A DNA stretch of 64,000 nucleotides from Trichostrongylus colubriformis (Eukaryota > Nematoda > Chromadorea > Rhabditida > Trichostrongylidae): positions 49,338,001 to 49,402,000 of the forward strand of contig OZ022256.1 of NCBI GenBank assembly GCA_963978905.1, written 5' to 3'. This document shows, piece after piece, positions 37,601 to 47,213 of this stretch; the first letter of the stretch is position 1; each line of letters starts with the position of its first letter. The position numbers and the translations under genes were made by a program. The notes beneath the pieces are model-generated. The model saw only the letters and a list, made by a program, of their open reading frames with translations, was not told the origin of the DNA and searched no databases.

Positions 37601-38004
37601 CTACGCTAACTGCAGCAAGTCTTGTCGCCATAATTATGGCCAACCCTGTAAGCTCGATAAGAACAACATATCGTACAATTAGTTCGATGACATGGTGTGT
37701 TATAGGCGCTGAAAGAAAAGAAATCGATGATTTTTGTGCATCGGTCTTATTCTTCAAAGCAGACGAGTGGACCGCTCGCGGTCTTAGCAGAGACGAACTC
37801 TTCTACAGGCTTACTCAGAAATAAGGCGGTCCTGATCAATATGGCAAAGTGATACGGTATGGATATATGGAGGTACAAAGAGAAGTTGAGTTCAAAAAGG
37901 GCGGGAGGAGGGGTGACAGGCACTTGCACTTTGTATCGATTGGCTAAGATGGACATATTAGCTTGTCGCAATATTGAAGGTTCCCTGAGCTTCATTGTTT
38001 GACT

Positions 38005-38162
38005 ATTGAATCTTGTTTATGTAGAAATGAAGGCTCGATAATTATTTTTATTGATGACAGATGATTTTTTATTTACAGCTGATCAGAAGAAGGGCTTATG
38101 CCCGAAACGTCATCAATAAAAATGATTATCGAGCCTTCATTTCTACATAAACAAGATTCAAT
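38005..38162. repeat. 54-base-arm hairpin with hammerhead-like loop
   Basis: The arms ATTGAATCTTGTTTATGTAG (continuing through AAGGCTCGATAATTATTTTT and GATGAC) and their complement are almost perfect over about 54 bases and enclose about 50 bases. The loop contains AGAAGAAGGGCTTATGCCCG followed by AAACGTC, with a GGGC/GCCC stem, resembling the catalytic half of hammerhead motifs known in Penelope-like element repeats. The right end abuts the TA of mariner 2. Confidence 0.55.
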
Positions 38163-38166
38163 GTTA

Positions 38167-39406
38167 GGTTGTGTACAAAGTCTTTCGCCACGAACTTTTT
38201 TAAAATTTTTCAAAAACGAACTAACTAGAAGATCAGAGGTAGGCACCGTCCCCATCCACTACTCGACGCCAACGCTCGGGCAGCTCGTCGATTCCCTCCT
38301 CCCAGAAGGACGGGGGCTGGGACTTGAAAAATTCGTCGAGTGCTTTTTCGACTTCATCCTTCGTTTCGAATTTTTTCCGTTGAGGGAACGCTGAAGATGG
38401 CTGAATAGCAAATAGTCGGAAGGAGCCAGGTCAGGGCTATAAAGGACCTGGGGATCACCACCCAGTCGTACTTCTCCAGCTCGGCCTGGGTCGCCTTTGC
38501 AGTGTGGGGTCTGGCGTTGTCATGGTGGAAGTAGACTTTCGCATTTTTTCCACGTGTACGATCGATGTGAGCCTTCAATTTTTGAAGCTGCTCAACATGC
38601 ATGGTGGCGTTGATTGTTTGTCCCTTTTCCAGCAGCTCCCAGTGCTCCATGCCTTTCCTGGACCACCAGCAAGACAGGAGAACCTTCTTGGGGTGAAGAT
38701 CGACCTTTGGGACGGGTTCTGGCCGCTCTCCTTTATTGACCCATTGCCGCTTCCTCACAGGGTTATCGTAGAGGACCCATTTCACATCTCCAGTAATCAG
38801 CGAGTTCAGAAAGTGACTTCTTTTGGAGAGTGAGGAGAGAAGTGCAGGTGATAACCCCCCTCGAGAGGTCATAATCGGACAATTCATGTGGGACCCATCG
38901 ACCAAGCTTTGATGTCTTGCCAAGCTTTTCCAGTCCAATTGCAATAGTTTTAAAAGCGAAGCCAAGCCTGGCCCCTAATTCCCTAGTGGTAAGGTACGGG
39001 TCCTCCTCCACCGTGGAACGCGAAACATCCAAATCTAACTCCCTCGGCCGACCCGACCTTGGAGCATCTTCGAAAGTAAAATCTCCCCTTTTGAATTTAG
39101 CGAACCAAACTTTGCATGTGTCGTAAGAGATGACATCCTCGCCGTAGGTCTTCATTAGCTTAGCATGCGTCTCCTTTGCAATGAAGCCGAAATCGTGACA
39201 CATAAGTAGGCAATGCCGAATGTACATTTTGTCGCGGTGATGGTTGTGCAGCATTGTGACCGGCAAACGCAGGGTAGTAGAGCACTAACTAGTGGGGTGA
39301 TAGAGTAATATGTATATGTCACGTACACGAGATGACGTAATAGCAACACTTTTTTAAACGAAATACAGAACGATGAAATTCGTGGCGGAAGACTTTGTAC
39401 ACAACC
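38167..39406 (-). mobile_element. mariner-type transposon 2 (decayed)
   Basis: It is bounded by GGTTGTGTACAAAGTCTTTC and its inverted copy GAAGACTTTGTACACAACC, each flanked by TA. Length is 1240 bases. The transposase on the minus strand is broken. The TIR sequence differs clearly from those of the other mariners in the window, so this is a separate lineage. Confidence 0.9.
38240..39266 (-). pseudogene. mariner transposase 2, frameshifted
   Basis: The N-terminal part reads from near MYIRHCLLMCHDFGFIAKE through RWVPHELSDYDLSR. A frame change near 38850 gives ITGDVKWVLYDN, where the usual DEKW is DVKW, then the second catalytic motif FHHDNARPH. The third motif YSPDLAPSDYLLF is in another frame near 38440, and a further frameshift lies near 38370 in an A-run. 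It is inactive. Confidence 0.88.
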
Positions 39407-39572
39407 TAATATACAAGATATCGGATACATGTAAGCATAACAACAATAGATAAAATTACATATCAGGTAATAGGATAAGCACATGATTATCATGATAGGC
39501 TACAGATCATCTTTACACTGCTTCATGGCGTGGGCCACTTCTTCACGCTTCTTTTTCACGTCCTTGATGTTA

Positions 39573-40700
39573 GGCTGTCGGGAAATAAATGACGCGGTTC
39601 GACGGCAATTTTTGAGAAAGCACAACTTTCTTCAATCACAGCTTTATTTATCAATATAAAAACCGTTAGAGTCTACACACTTTTGCCAACGAGAAGGAAG
39701 AGATTCGATACCATTAGAATAAAAATTAGCATCACAGGAATCAATAAATCGAAGGAAAGCAGATTCTACTTCACCTGCAGTATTATAAAAATTATTGCGA
39801 AGGTTTGCCGAGAGCTTTGAAAAAGTGATAATCAGGGGGGAAAGGTCTGGGGAATATGTGGATGAGGCAGAACCTCGATCCCTAACTGAGTCAATTTTTG
39901 CCGGGTGGTGTATGAAGTATGGGGCCTCGCGTTATCCTGCAACAGGACAACGCCCTTTCTGTTCACCGCTGCCGGCCAGAATTTTTGCAACTTCTCATGC
40001 ATCAGCTAGATTACGGCAGTAGGAGTCTGACGTGACCGTTTGGCCGGGTTGCAAGAAGCTATAATGGATTAGACCCTTGCTACACCACCACACAGTAAGA
40101 AGAATCTTCTGCGGGTGTAGATCGGTTTCGGGAAGGTGGGGCAGGGGAAAACCTATCAACCCAGACGTATCCCCTCTTACGATTGTCATACAGAAGCCAC
40201 TTTTCATCTACGGTTATGAGGCGGTTGAGGAAAGGCTCATTCTTGTACCGAACTAACAGATTGTTACAAACGTCAAAAAGGGCGAGCTGTTGAGCCGGGG
40301 TCAGATCATGGGGGATCCATTTTTCCATCTTCTTCACTTTGCCGATGTCCGCAAGATGGCGCGCCACTGTTGAGTGATGTACCACCAGATCCGCTGCTAA
40401 CGCCCGTGTACTTGTCTTGGGGTTAGTTTCAACGGCTGCTTTTAAAACTTCGTCGCCGATGGATGAATGCCGACCTCGACCCGGCTCATCTTCGAGTCTC
40501 TCATCGCCTGGAGCAAACTTTTTGAACCAACGTAGCACAGTGCTTTTCGAAGTCGACTCCGGTCCCCATGCTTTCACTATGTTCCTGGTTGCTTCGCCTC
40601 CAGAGTGGCCGAGTTTGGCTTCATGCAGCATGATTGCTCGAAGAAGGCGGTTTTTCATAATTGACTTTAGGGTCTTTAAAAAAAGTTAGTAATTGAGACT
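39573..40700 (-). mobile_element. mariner-type transposon 3, truncated
   Basis: The end at 39573 is GGCTGTCGGGAAATAAATGA next to TA. The opposite TIR was not found in the expected place (about 40780-40860), so the transposase-5' end of the element appears lost. The same terminal 190 bases occur as an isolated fragment at 49172-49363. Confidence 0.8.
39650..40658 (-). pseudogene. mariner transposase 3, frameshifted
   Basis: The first 170 residues are open from MKNRLLRAIMLHEAKLGHSG (40658) to VDEKWLLYDNRKRGYVWVD, including KWIPHDLT. A shift near 40140 leads to TDLHPQKILLTVWWCSKG, then LQDNARPHTS near 39940, then a disrupted third motif around PPDYHFFKAL. The domain order is that of DD34D mariner transposases. 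The lesions make it inactive. Confidence 0.85.
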
Positions 40701-40739
40701 GCCCTAAAGTGAATTGCAAAAATAAAAGCGCAAACCTTG

Positions 40740-41600
40740 CTCTTCCAAACGCACTATTGCATGTTTCCTAAAATCCATTGAGGAGTCATATATCATGAAA
40801 CCGGGAATACCCACACCGCGTCCCAATAATATGCTTCGAATCCTCGACGCTTCTTGTTCTCCTTTTCGACTGCGGTGTCCTTGTGCTCGGATGTCGACTC
40901 GGTGGTGTTCTTCTTTTTGATCTTAACTTCGAATTTCGGCAAAACGAGGATGTTTGACGCGATGTCAGCGACCTGATTCAGGAACACCCGGCACTGCCAG
41001 GGCATCAAACGATCATCTCCTTTTCTTGGGCATACCCCCAAGCTGATCGCGGGGTGCTTGGTCGGCAGTTCATCTCCGATGCTGCCAAGCCGACCAAGGC
41101 TGCTCCCGGTCGGGAAGCAGGGGCAGACACCGGCCAACTCATGTGCCAGCGCTCCACTACCCGAGAGCAGGGTCAAGCCTCAGTTGAGGGATCCTCAACG
41201 GGGGGGGTCGTATTTGGTAAGCTCAGAGGGGGGGGTCGTAATCCTTCGAAGTCGGCTGTGATCAGACCAAGGAAATCCCTGAGGCTGGGGGTAGAAAGAG
41301 TCAGTGGGAAAATCAGATAAAATTTTTCATTTCAGGTTACATTACTATTCTCCTCGGAAATTCTTCTTCATGGATGTGCACTGCGAATAAAATTGATTAG
41401 ACGACGTTGTTATTGTGTATTATTCATAAAGATGGAAGATTCAGTTCATGTCATGTATATAAAAGGTGAAATATCACGGTTTGATCCTTATCCTTATCCT
41501 TGATCCTTATCCTTATGATCCTTATCCAATGAAGCCGCAGATGAGAAAATCAAAGTTTTCGATTTCTCAAGATCCTCTTTCGATTGGCGAATATCATTCG
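40740..41600. other. Uncharacterised stretch between mariner 3 and the hAT-type gene
   Basis: A minus-strand frame (41176-40793) contains WQCRVFLNQVADIASN and a lysine-rich segment ending in GFEAYYWDAVWVF. It does not match a family I recognise and may be an exon-like remnant of a retroelement. Around 41470-41530 there are CTTATCCTTATCC tandem units like a SINE tail. Two GGGGGGGTCGTA blocks lie near 41210-41240. Confidence 0.35.
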
Positions 41601-41680
41601 CGTCACGCCTGTTAGTTAATCCATGCAGAGTCATGTAATGACGAGCATGCAGTTTTATAGTGTTGATGCATCATCTAAAA

Positions 41681-44457
41681 TTAGAAGCCGTTAAAAAGAG
41701 ATGTGAAGAAGAATAAATGTAGCGAAACTAAGAGCATGTTGACACCTTTCATGATGGAATCTTTCACTTCTTTCATGAAGCTATCTTTTCGCTCAAGCGT
41801 AGATGGCAGGTGATCTCGAAGTTGTAAGCCGGCAATTGGTTTCATCCACTGGCGCGCTAAATGCCTGGGTTGGATGGTGAGCACACTAGGTCCGTTGCGA
41901 TGTATCCTGAAATAGTTGTTTCGTAGGAAAAAAGGTAACTTTTTAGAAAGCTCCTTATCTGCAGAAATGAAAAAAATCAATAGAACTGACATCATCACAA
42001 TATCGAGAGCTTCAGTTCCTACATTGCCGCGTTCTCCCTTGATAAGCCTACTGATTAAGGAAAAACTTCGTTCTGGATCAGCATTACTAGCGGGAATGAC
42101 AAGGATGCATTTGATTGCCTAAAAAAGAAACACAGTGCAGAAGTTGACAAGGGATCGAGAGGTCGCCTTACCTGGAGAACTAGATCGGGAATTTCCAGCG
42201 AGTCACCTTCGTTAAGCAGCGTTTGATAAAAGCCAACACTAATCTTTTGATCGCGAAAATTGGTTGGCCAGGTGTCCAACTTGCGGACTGCTCCCGCGAC
42301 TGTATTGTAGAACTTCATGATATGTGCTTGTACGCCAGGCAGGGCAAAATATTTCTCAATAGCAGCAATGGATTTCATTATGAAATCATGCCGCTTTGTT
42401 TTGTCCACATTTCCTGCCTCGTCAATGTACTCTGGGTACCCACGATTGGCTGGGTCAGTATCACTCAAAACGCAGTAGTTATTGAAGTATTCATAATCGC
42501 CATTACACTCAATTATATCCAGAATGATGTACTTGTCAAACGCATACGGAAAGTAGACTGGTGCCTCAGTGGCACGTCTGCCAGGTGCCATGTGGTGTCG
42601 AAAACTTGTCCGGACATCGTTATATAGATCGTCAATCAAGCTCTCGGCTTGAAGTGTTTGTGTGAGAGGTGTATACGCTCTACCCAGGTCAGATGCGGTA
42701 AGAAGTTCGGATGTATCGCCTTGCCTCTGTGTGAAATCTTCTGTTGACATTGGGGAAAGATCGCCGAGAGTTCGAAAATGTTTCATCTTCGCTCTCGTTC
42801 TGGGTGTTTCAGACTGAAGATCTTCATTCATTTCTCCTAGTGATGGTCTTCGGTGATCGGGGAATGAGGACAAGTCGTAACTGAGCAACGCTTTCGAAGA
42901 GGCAGCTTCCTCAGATGGGGTATAGTGCCTTCTCAGGAATTCAGGATCCACATTCATTTTTCGGTTTTTCCTATCCCACAAAATAAGGATTCCGCTGCGA
43001 GCAAGATAGTCGTATACCTCATCCTTCATGGTCAATTGGAAGAGGCGATCGAAATGCCTCCAGTACGAGAGGTAGTCGACCAAGAGAGCTTCGTCGTCTT
43101 GCAACTGCTCGGAAAGCCTAGCCAAGCGAGTTAGTGTGGCGTTGACATGATGTAGAACAATGAAAGTTCGGGCATCTTCCAAAACCCATGCTGCTGCTTC
43201 TGCTCGCAACTTCGTAAGCGCGGATGTGCTGCTGTCGACGTGCAACCGATGCAAAGCGGCAATAAGGACTGGATAAACCCGAAGTAGCTTGGAGAGAGAG
43301 CTCTGTAGACTAGCTGCCCATCTGATTTGGTGTATGGCGTCCATTTGCAGATCAGGGAATCCCAGATCACGAGCTGTCTCAGAGTATATGATGCGGCCTC
43401 GCGTCCCCATTGTTGAGCCCAACAAGCTGTGCATTTCAGCTATAGCTGCTAGCGCGAGCGTGAAAGCATGCCCTTCCTGTGACTTGACGGCCAGGTTCAA
43501 TTTGTGAGCAAAACAAACAGAAAGTAGAAAGTCTTCTCGAGCATTCACACTCTCTTCCGTTTCCTGCCTGATGAGGTCTTTCAACCTCCTGTGAACTCCA
43601 CTTTGATATCCTTCCATTACAGAGGCTCCGTCAGATGATAATGCAACCATGTTTCGCATAGTGAAAGCGTAAGGAGTTTCTATCAAGCCAGGAGCCTCTG
43701 CCCATGAGGCCAGTCCCTGAAGAAATTTTGTGAATGCCTCGACGATGTCACTCGCTCTTTCGGTTTTTATCTGGGCTAAGGTCAAGTGGAATGTGATGGG
43801 ACGATTCAAGGGAGACACAGTGCGCAGAAGGAAAACGATCCATTTAACTCCTTTGTACGAGGTACCGTCGACCAGCAGTGAGAATGGATGATCGAAGTCA
43901 ATCAGATACTTCATCATGTCATATTTCATATGCACAGCGAATGTTTTCACCATATCTCGAACTGAGTCGGGACTATAATGAGCTGTAGGAGGTGTTGCTC
44001 CTGCTCGCAAGCTCATTAAGAGAAGAGGGAGCTGCTTATGGAACGATATCCCCTCCTTTGCAATCGTATATGCAGCGAGTGTAGTTGACACTGCAGCCTC
44101 AATGTCACGATTGGGAGTCTTGAGTTCAATCAGCTCGCTCTTGAATTCGTCAAAGTTCCGTTTGTGTGCCAAACTAGATGCATGCGTTCTCAGTCTGTGG
44201 ATCATTCTGTCGATGCCAACCTTATCTGCGCGGCCTGCACTGAATCTTTTGATACTCATTACTCTGTTCATTCCTAAAAGGTTCATCCTCTTACCGCCTT
44301 CGTCGCCCTCATGGTCAGCTTCGCATTTAGCGTGATCAATCGCAGGGTTATACTTTTCAGTGTCTTTGTTGCACAGCCCACAGCGTATAAAATCCGCGTG
44401 AGGCCTGTGTTCATCTCGATAATAGGTAAGCCAAGCGATTTCTACCAGCATTCCCAC
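41681..44457 (-). CDS. hAT-type transposase-like protein, 879 residues
   Basis: Exons: 44457-42172, 42118-41991, 41906-41681; introns of 53 and 84 bases with GT-AG ends keep frame. The long first exon is open for 762 codons. Seen: a CGLC...HAKC cluster near the N-terminus (about 22-45) that could be a zinc finger; FSLLVDGTSYKG, likely holding the first acidic catalytic residue; SSDGASVMEGYQSGVHRRLK and CFAHKLNLAVK, which are diagnostic of hAT RNase H-like cores of the KIAA1586/DUF4371 type; and in exon 2 CILVIPASNADPERSFS, the hAT dimerisation motif, running into MIHRNGPS across intron 2. The start is uncertain: an upstream ATG at about 44570 would join through an A-run of 11 that is one base out of frame. 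No TIRs were identified. It could be an active transposon or a domesticated gene. Confidence 0.8.
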
Positions 44458-44851
44458 CTGCCTATCAGTAAGCCCTTTACCATCAATCCTGAGCTGGCGA
44501 AGTCGTAGTTTCAGATTGGAGGAATCTCTTCTGCTTCTGATAAGCCGAACTTTTTTTTTTTGAGGTCATCATTGGCCCTGTATCGCATCGTCGACGAAAC
44601 TATTATCCTTTCTCAGTTCTTGGCGCTAATGAGAAACATTTTCAGCATAACCTCACTACTTTGCGGGTCGCCAAGCGTCCTTCTTGACTAATTGAAGAAA
44701 TAATTTGAGATATGTAAACTTCATTTTTATGTATTGCAATCTCCAATACTTGTCTACCACATCATGGAAGGTATCTGATTATGGGTATACATGAATAAAA
44801 CATTACATTATGGGTATGCATGAATAAAACAGTTTCTTAACTGAAATTTCT

Positions 44852-45145
44852 TTATTGTCTTCTTATCGGTGGCGGTGGCGCTTCTTCGCTTCTGATGGAC
44901 GTGAAGCGAATCGAGGCCGAAAGGTGGTCGGTGTCGCTGTCGTCGTCGTCGTCCGGCTCGGTCGTGTTGTCGTCGTTGGCTGCTCTCCTGCGGTCTTGTA
45001 GGAGGATGAAGACCGAGCGTTTCAGGAGACGTACGCGGTTGCGGAGGCTCTCGATGGCGTCGAGGAAGGTGGCGACGAAGTCGCCAATGTCGACTTGGAT
45101 GAGCCGTTCGGAGGACTGGGTGCTGTTGCCGCTGCGGTCTGCCAT
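44852..45145 (-). CDS. Small acidic/coiled-coil ORF, 97 residues, unknown
   Basis: It runs from MADRSGNSTQ to IRRQ and stop. The middle (FVATFLDAIESLRNRVRLL) could form a coiled coil, followed by an acidic run (EPDDDDDSDTD). I do not recognise it. It lies downstream of the GGGGGTCGTA-containing block at 45300-45370 and upstream of the hAT-type gene on the same strand. It may be the N-terminal gag piece of a retroelement, since the gag at 49.6 kb also begins with a short coiled coil, or a chance frame in GC-rich DNA. Confidence 0.3.
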   Translation of the reverse strand: MADRSGNSTQSSERLIQVDIGDFVATFLDAIESLRNRVRLLKRSVFILLQDRRRAANDDNTTEPDDDDDSDTDHLSASIRFTSIRSEEAPPPPIRRQ

Positions 45146-45562
45146 TGAATACCGGAGGCTTGTTCGCCAGCAATAAAACAGAGGGGGTGGGAGGGAAGGA
45201 GAGAGGGCGTTTTCTTCGCCATGCGATGCTGTTTTTTGATAAACTGTGTTAACATTAAAAAAACCTTTATTGATATCCAACAAATTGCAGCAAATTCAAA
45301 ACTAACAATCGCAGACGTAAAAGGGGGGGTCGTATTGGGGGCTCCTTTTTTTTGGGGGGGGGGGTCGTATTTTTTGAAAATTTCCCTCAACTGGACGCTT
45401 GACCCTGCCCGAGAGCCAAGGTGTACCGCACCCCAAATCTCGGGCAGCATCATGGCGTTGCCCGGTGAAAACCGACTGGCACGACAATACAAAAATATCA
45501 TACCTTACTTCCAAAGTCCGCTCCGCTAGAGCGATTCCCGACAGTCGGCTGACATAGTATTA

Positions 45563-46800
45563 GGTTGGACGGGAAGTTCTGGGACACCTTGTGAGAAAAA
45601 TTCAATTTATTTTAATTTTATTCACATGTAACTTCAGTCACCAAAGTATGCACCATCGTGATCTACAATGTACTGCCAACGCTCAGGAAGATCGTAGATA
45701 CCCTTCCGGTAGAATTCGGGAGACTTCTGGTCAAAGAAGTTCTGGAGCCCGCTCTTGAGATCGTCGTCATCTTTGAACTGTCGCCCGTCAAGGAAGTGGC
45801 TCAACGACCGGAATAGGTGGTAGTCAGTTGGGGACATGTCCGGGGAATATGGTGGGTGGGGAAGCGTCGTCCAGCCGAGGTCCAGAATCTTCTGGCGCGT
45901 CAACGTTGCCACATGTGGACGTGCATTGTCGTGGAGAAAGAAGACTCGGTCCATTTTTCCTCGAAGTTTCGACGCCACCGTGTCAAGCTGCTTGCAGTAG
46001 AGATCCGCTGTGACCGTTGTGTTCGACGGAAGGAGCTCCCAATGTATCGCACCCATCGTGCACCACCAGACGCACAGAAGTACTTTCCTCGGGTGAAGGC
46101 CGCTCTTCGGCGTCGGAATTCCAGAGTCGCTCGGCTTCAGCCACTGACGACCGTGGTGGTAGTTAACGTAGAGCGTCCACTTTTCATCGCAAGTCACCAG
46201 GTTGTCGAGCCACGCAGTCGTCCGTTTGAACGAGAGAAGAGAAGCCGCGATATCAGACCTCAATCGGAGCTGTGCAGCGGAGAGTTGGTGTGGGATCCAG
46301 ACGGGCATTTTCCAAGCGAACCCGAGCGCATGTAGGTAGTGTAGCACCGTGGAGTGGGAGGATCCGAGTCGCTCCGCGAGGCACCAGCTCGACTGACGGG
46401 GATCTTCTTCAACGGCAGCTGTCAGGGCGTCGACATCGAAGACCGGAGGACGTCCTGAGCGTGGTTCATCTTCTAGCGTTGTCTGTCCTTCACCGAAACG
46501 CTGATACCACCGAATCACCGTAGACTTCGAAGTGGTGTTCGCACCCATCGAGTGGTTGATTCTGTCGGCCGCCAGGCGCGCAGAACTACCAAGGCGGTAC
46601 TCATGAAGAATCAGCAGTCGAAGACCTTCTCGCGAAATAGGCTCAGATTCGCCGCTTGTCGAAGCCATAGTGGTGATAACCAGACTAGTGAAGAGTCCTT
46701 CACACTCCATCATATATACCCTTACCATGGACTGTCCCACAATTCTTTACAGGTTTCTACAGGAAAAAACAAAAAGTGTCCCAGAACTTCCCGTCCAACC
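45563..46800 (-). mobile_element. mariner-type transposon 4, structurally intact
   Basis: The terminal inverted repeats GGTTGGACGGGAAGTTCTGG and CCAGAACTTCCCGTCCAACC are complementary over at least 20 bases, and both are bordered by TA. Length is 1238 bases. The single transposase frame is uninterrupted, so this copy may be autonomous or only recently inactivated. Confidence 0.93.
45634..46668 (-). CDS. mariner transposase, intact (344 residues)
   Basis: The start at MASTSGESEP is chosen because it gives the usual mariner length of about 345; the frame itself is open 24 codons further upstream. N-terminal helix-turn-helix units (LLILHEYRLGSSARLAADRI, then TSKSTVIRWYQRF) precede VWIPHQLS, the linker-type motif. 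Catalytic motifs are TCDEKW, LHDNARPH and YSPDMSPTDYHLF, with 34 residues between the last two aspartates. The C-terminal LPERWQYIVDHDGAYF is the standard ending. It cuts and pastes DNA at TA sites as a homodimer, by family knowledge. No lesion was seen. Confidence 0.93.
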   Translation of the reverse strand: MASTSGESEPISREGLRLLILHEYRLGSSARLAADRINHSMGANTTSKSTVIRWYQRFGEGQTTLEDEPRSGRPPVFDVDALTAAVEEDPRQSSWCLAERLGSSHSTVLHYLHALGFAWKMPVWIPHQLSAAQLRLRSDIAASLLSFKRTTAWLDNLVTCDEKWTLYVNYHHGRQWLKPSDSGIPTPKSGLHPRKVLLCVWWCTMGAIHWELLPSNTTVTADLYCKQLDTVASKLRGKMDRVFFLHDNARPHVATLTRQKILDLGWTTLPHPPYSPDMSPTDYHLFRSLSHFLDGRQFKDDDDLKSGLQNFFDQKSPEFYRKGIYDLPERWQYIVDHDGAYFGD

Positions 46801-46802
46801 TA

Positions 46803-47211
46803 ATATATCCCAATCCGGATGATGTGACGTAAAGAACGAATGAAAAATGTGGACGGTTTGACGTCATTCCACGGTGTCCTATAATGTTCCTCCCTTAGAT
46901 TTGAAAATGAAGTCAGCGATAGGCGTCGTTATTGAAGAACCAGGAAGTACACCAAGAAGGGATCAAATACCAAGAGCGACCAGTCGACCGAAGGGAGTTG
47001 GGCGTAACCGTATCTTCTTGCGTTGAGCATACGGGCGAGCTGATGGATTCCGAGAGCGAGTAGGCACAAGAGCAGAGTCCCCAGCCTGCGGCGGCGAGCC
47101 ATACGGGGACAGTCGAGTGGGACGAGCCTTGAGAAAGTTTGTCGAGGATCTCTTACGTAATTTGAACTAGGGTCCAAAGACAGTCGAGACTATCAGCGCT
47201 TACGAATGTAT
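46803..47211. other. Short host segment between two mariners
   Basis: A minus-strand frame (47177-46929) includes RRLGTLLLCLLALGIHQLAR, a hydrophobic segment of membrane-helix length. It is not recognised. It may belong to the same retroelement remnant as the gag fragment right of mariner 5, since the mariner at 47214-48492 splits the two. Confidence 0.3.
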
Positions 47212-47213
47212 TA

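Noticed and set aside
41054..41320. Glycine/arginine-rich plus-strand frames near the G-runs
   Set aside because: They are produced by GGGGGGG tracts; no start context, domain or conservation evidence.
45817..46335. 172-codon plus-strand frame
   Set aside because: It is the antisense shadow of the intact mariner transposase at 45634-46668.
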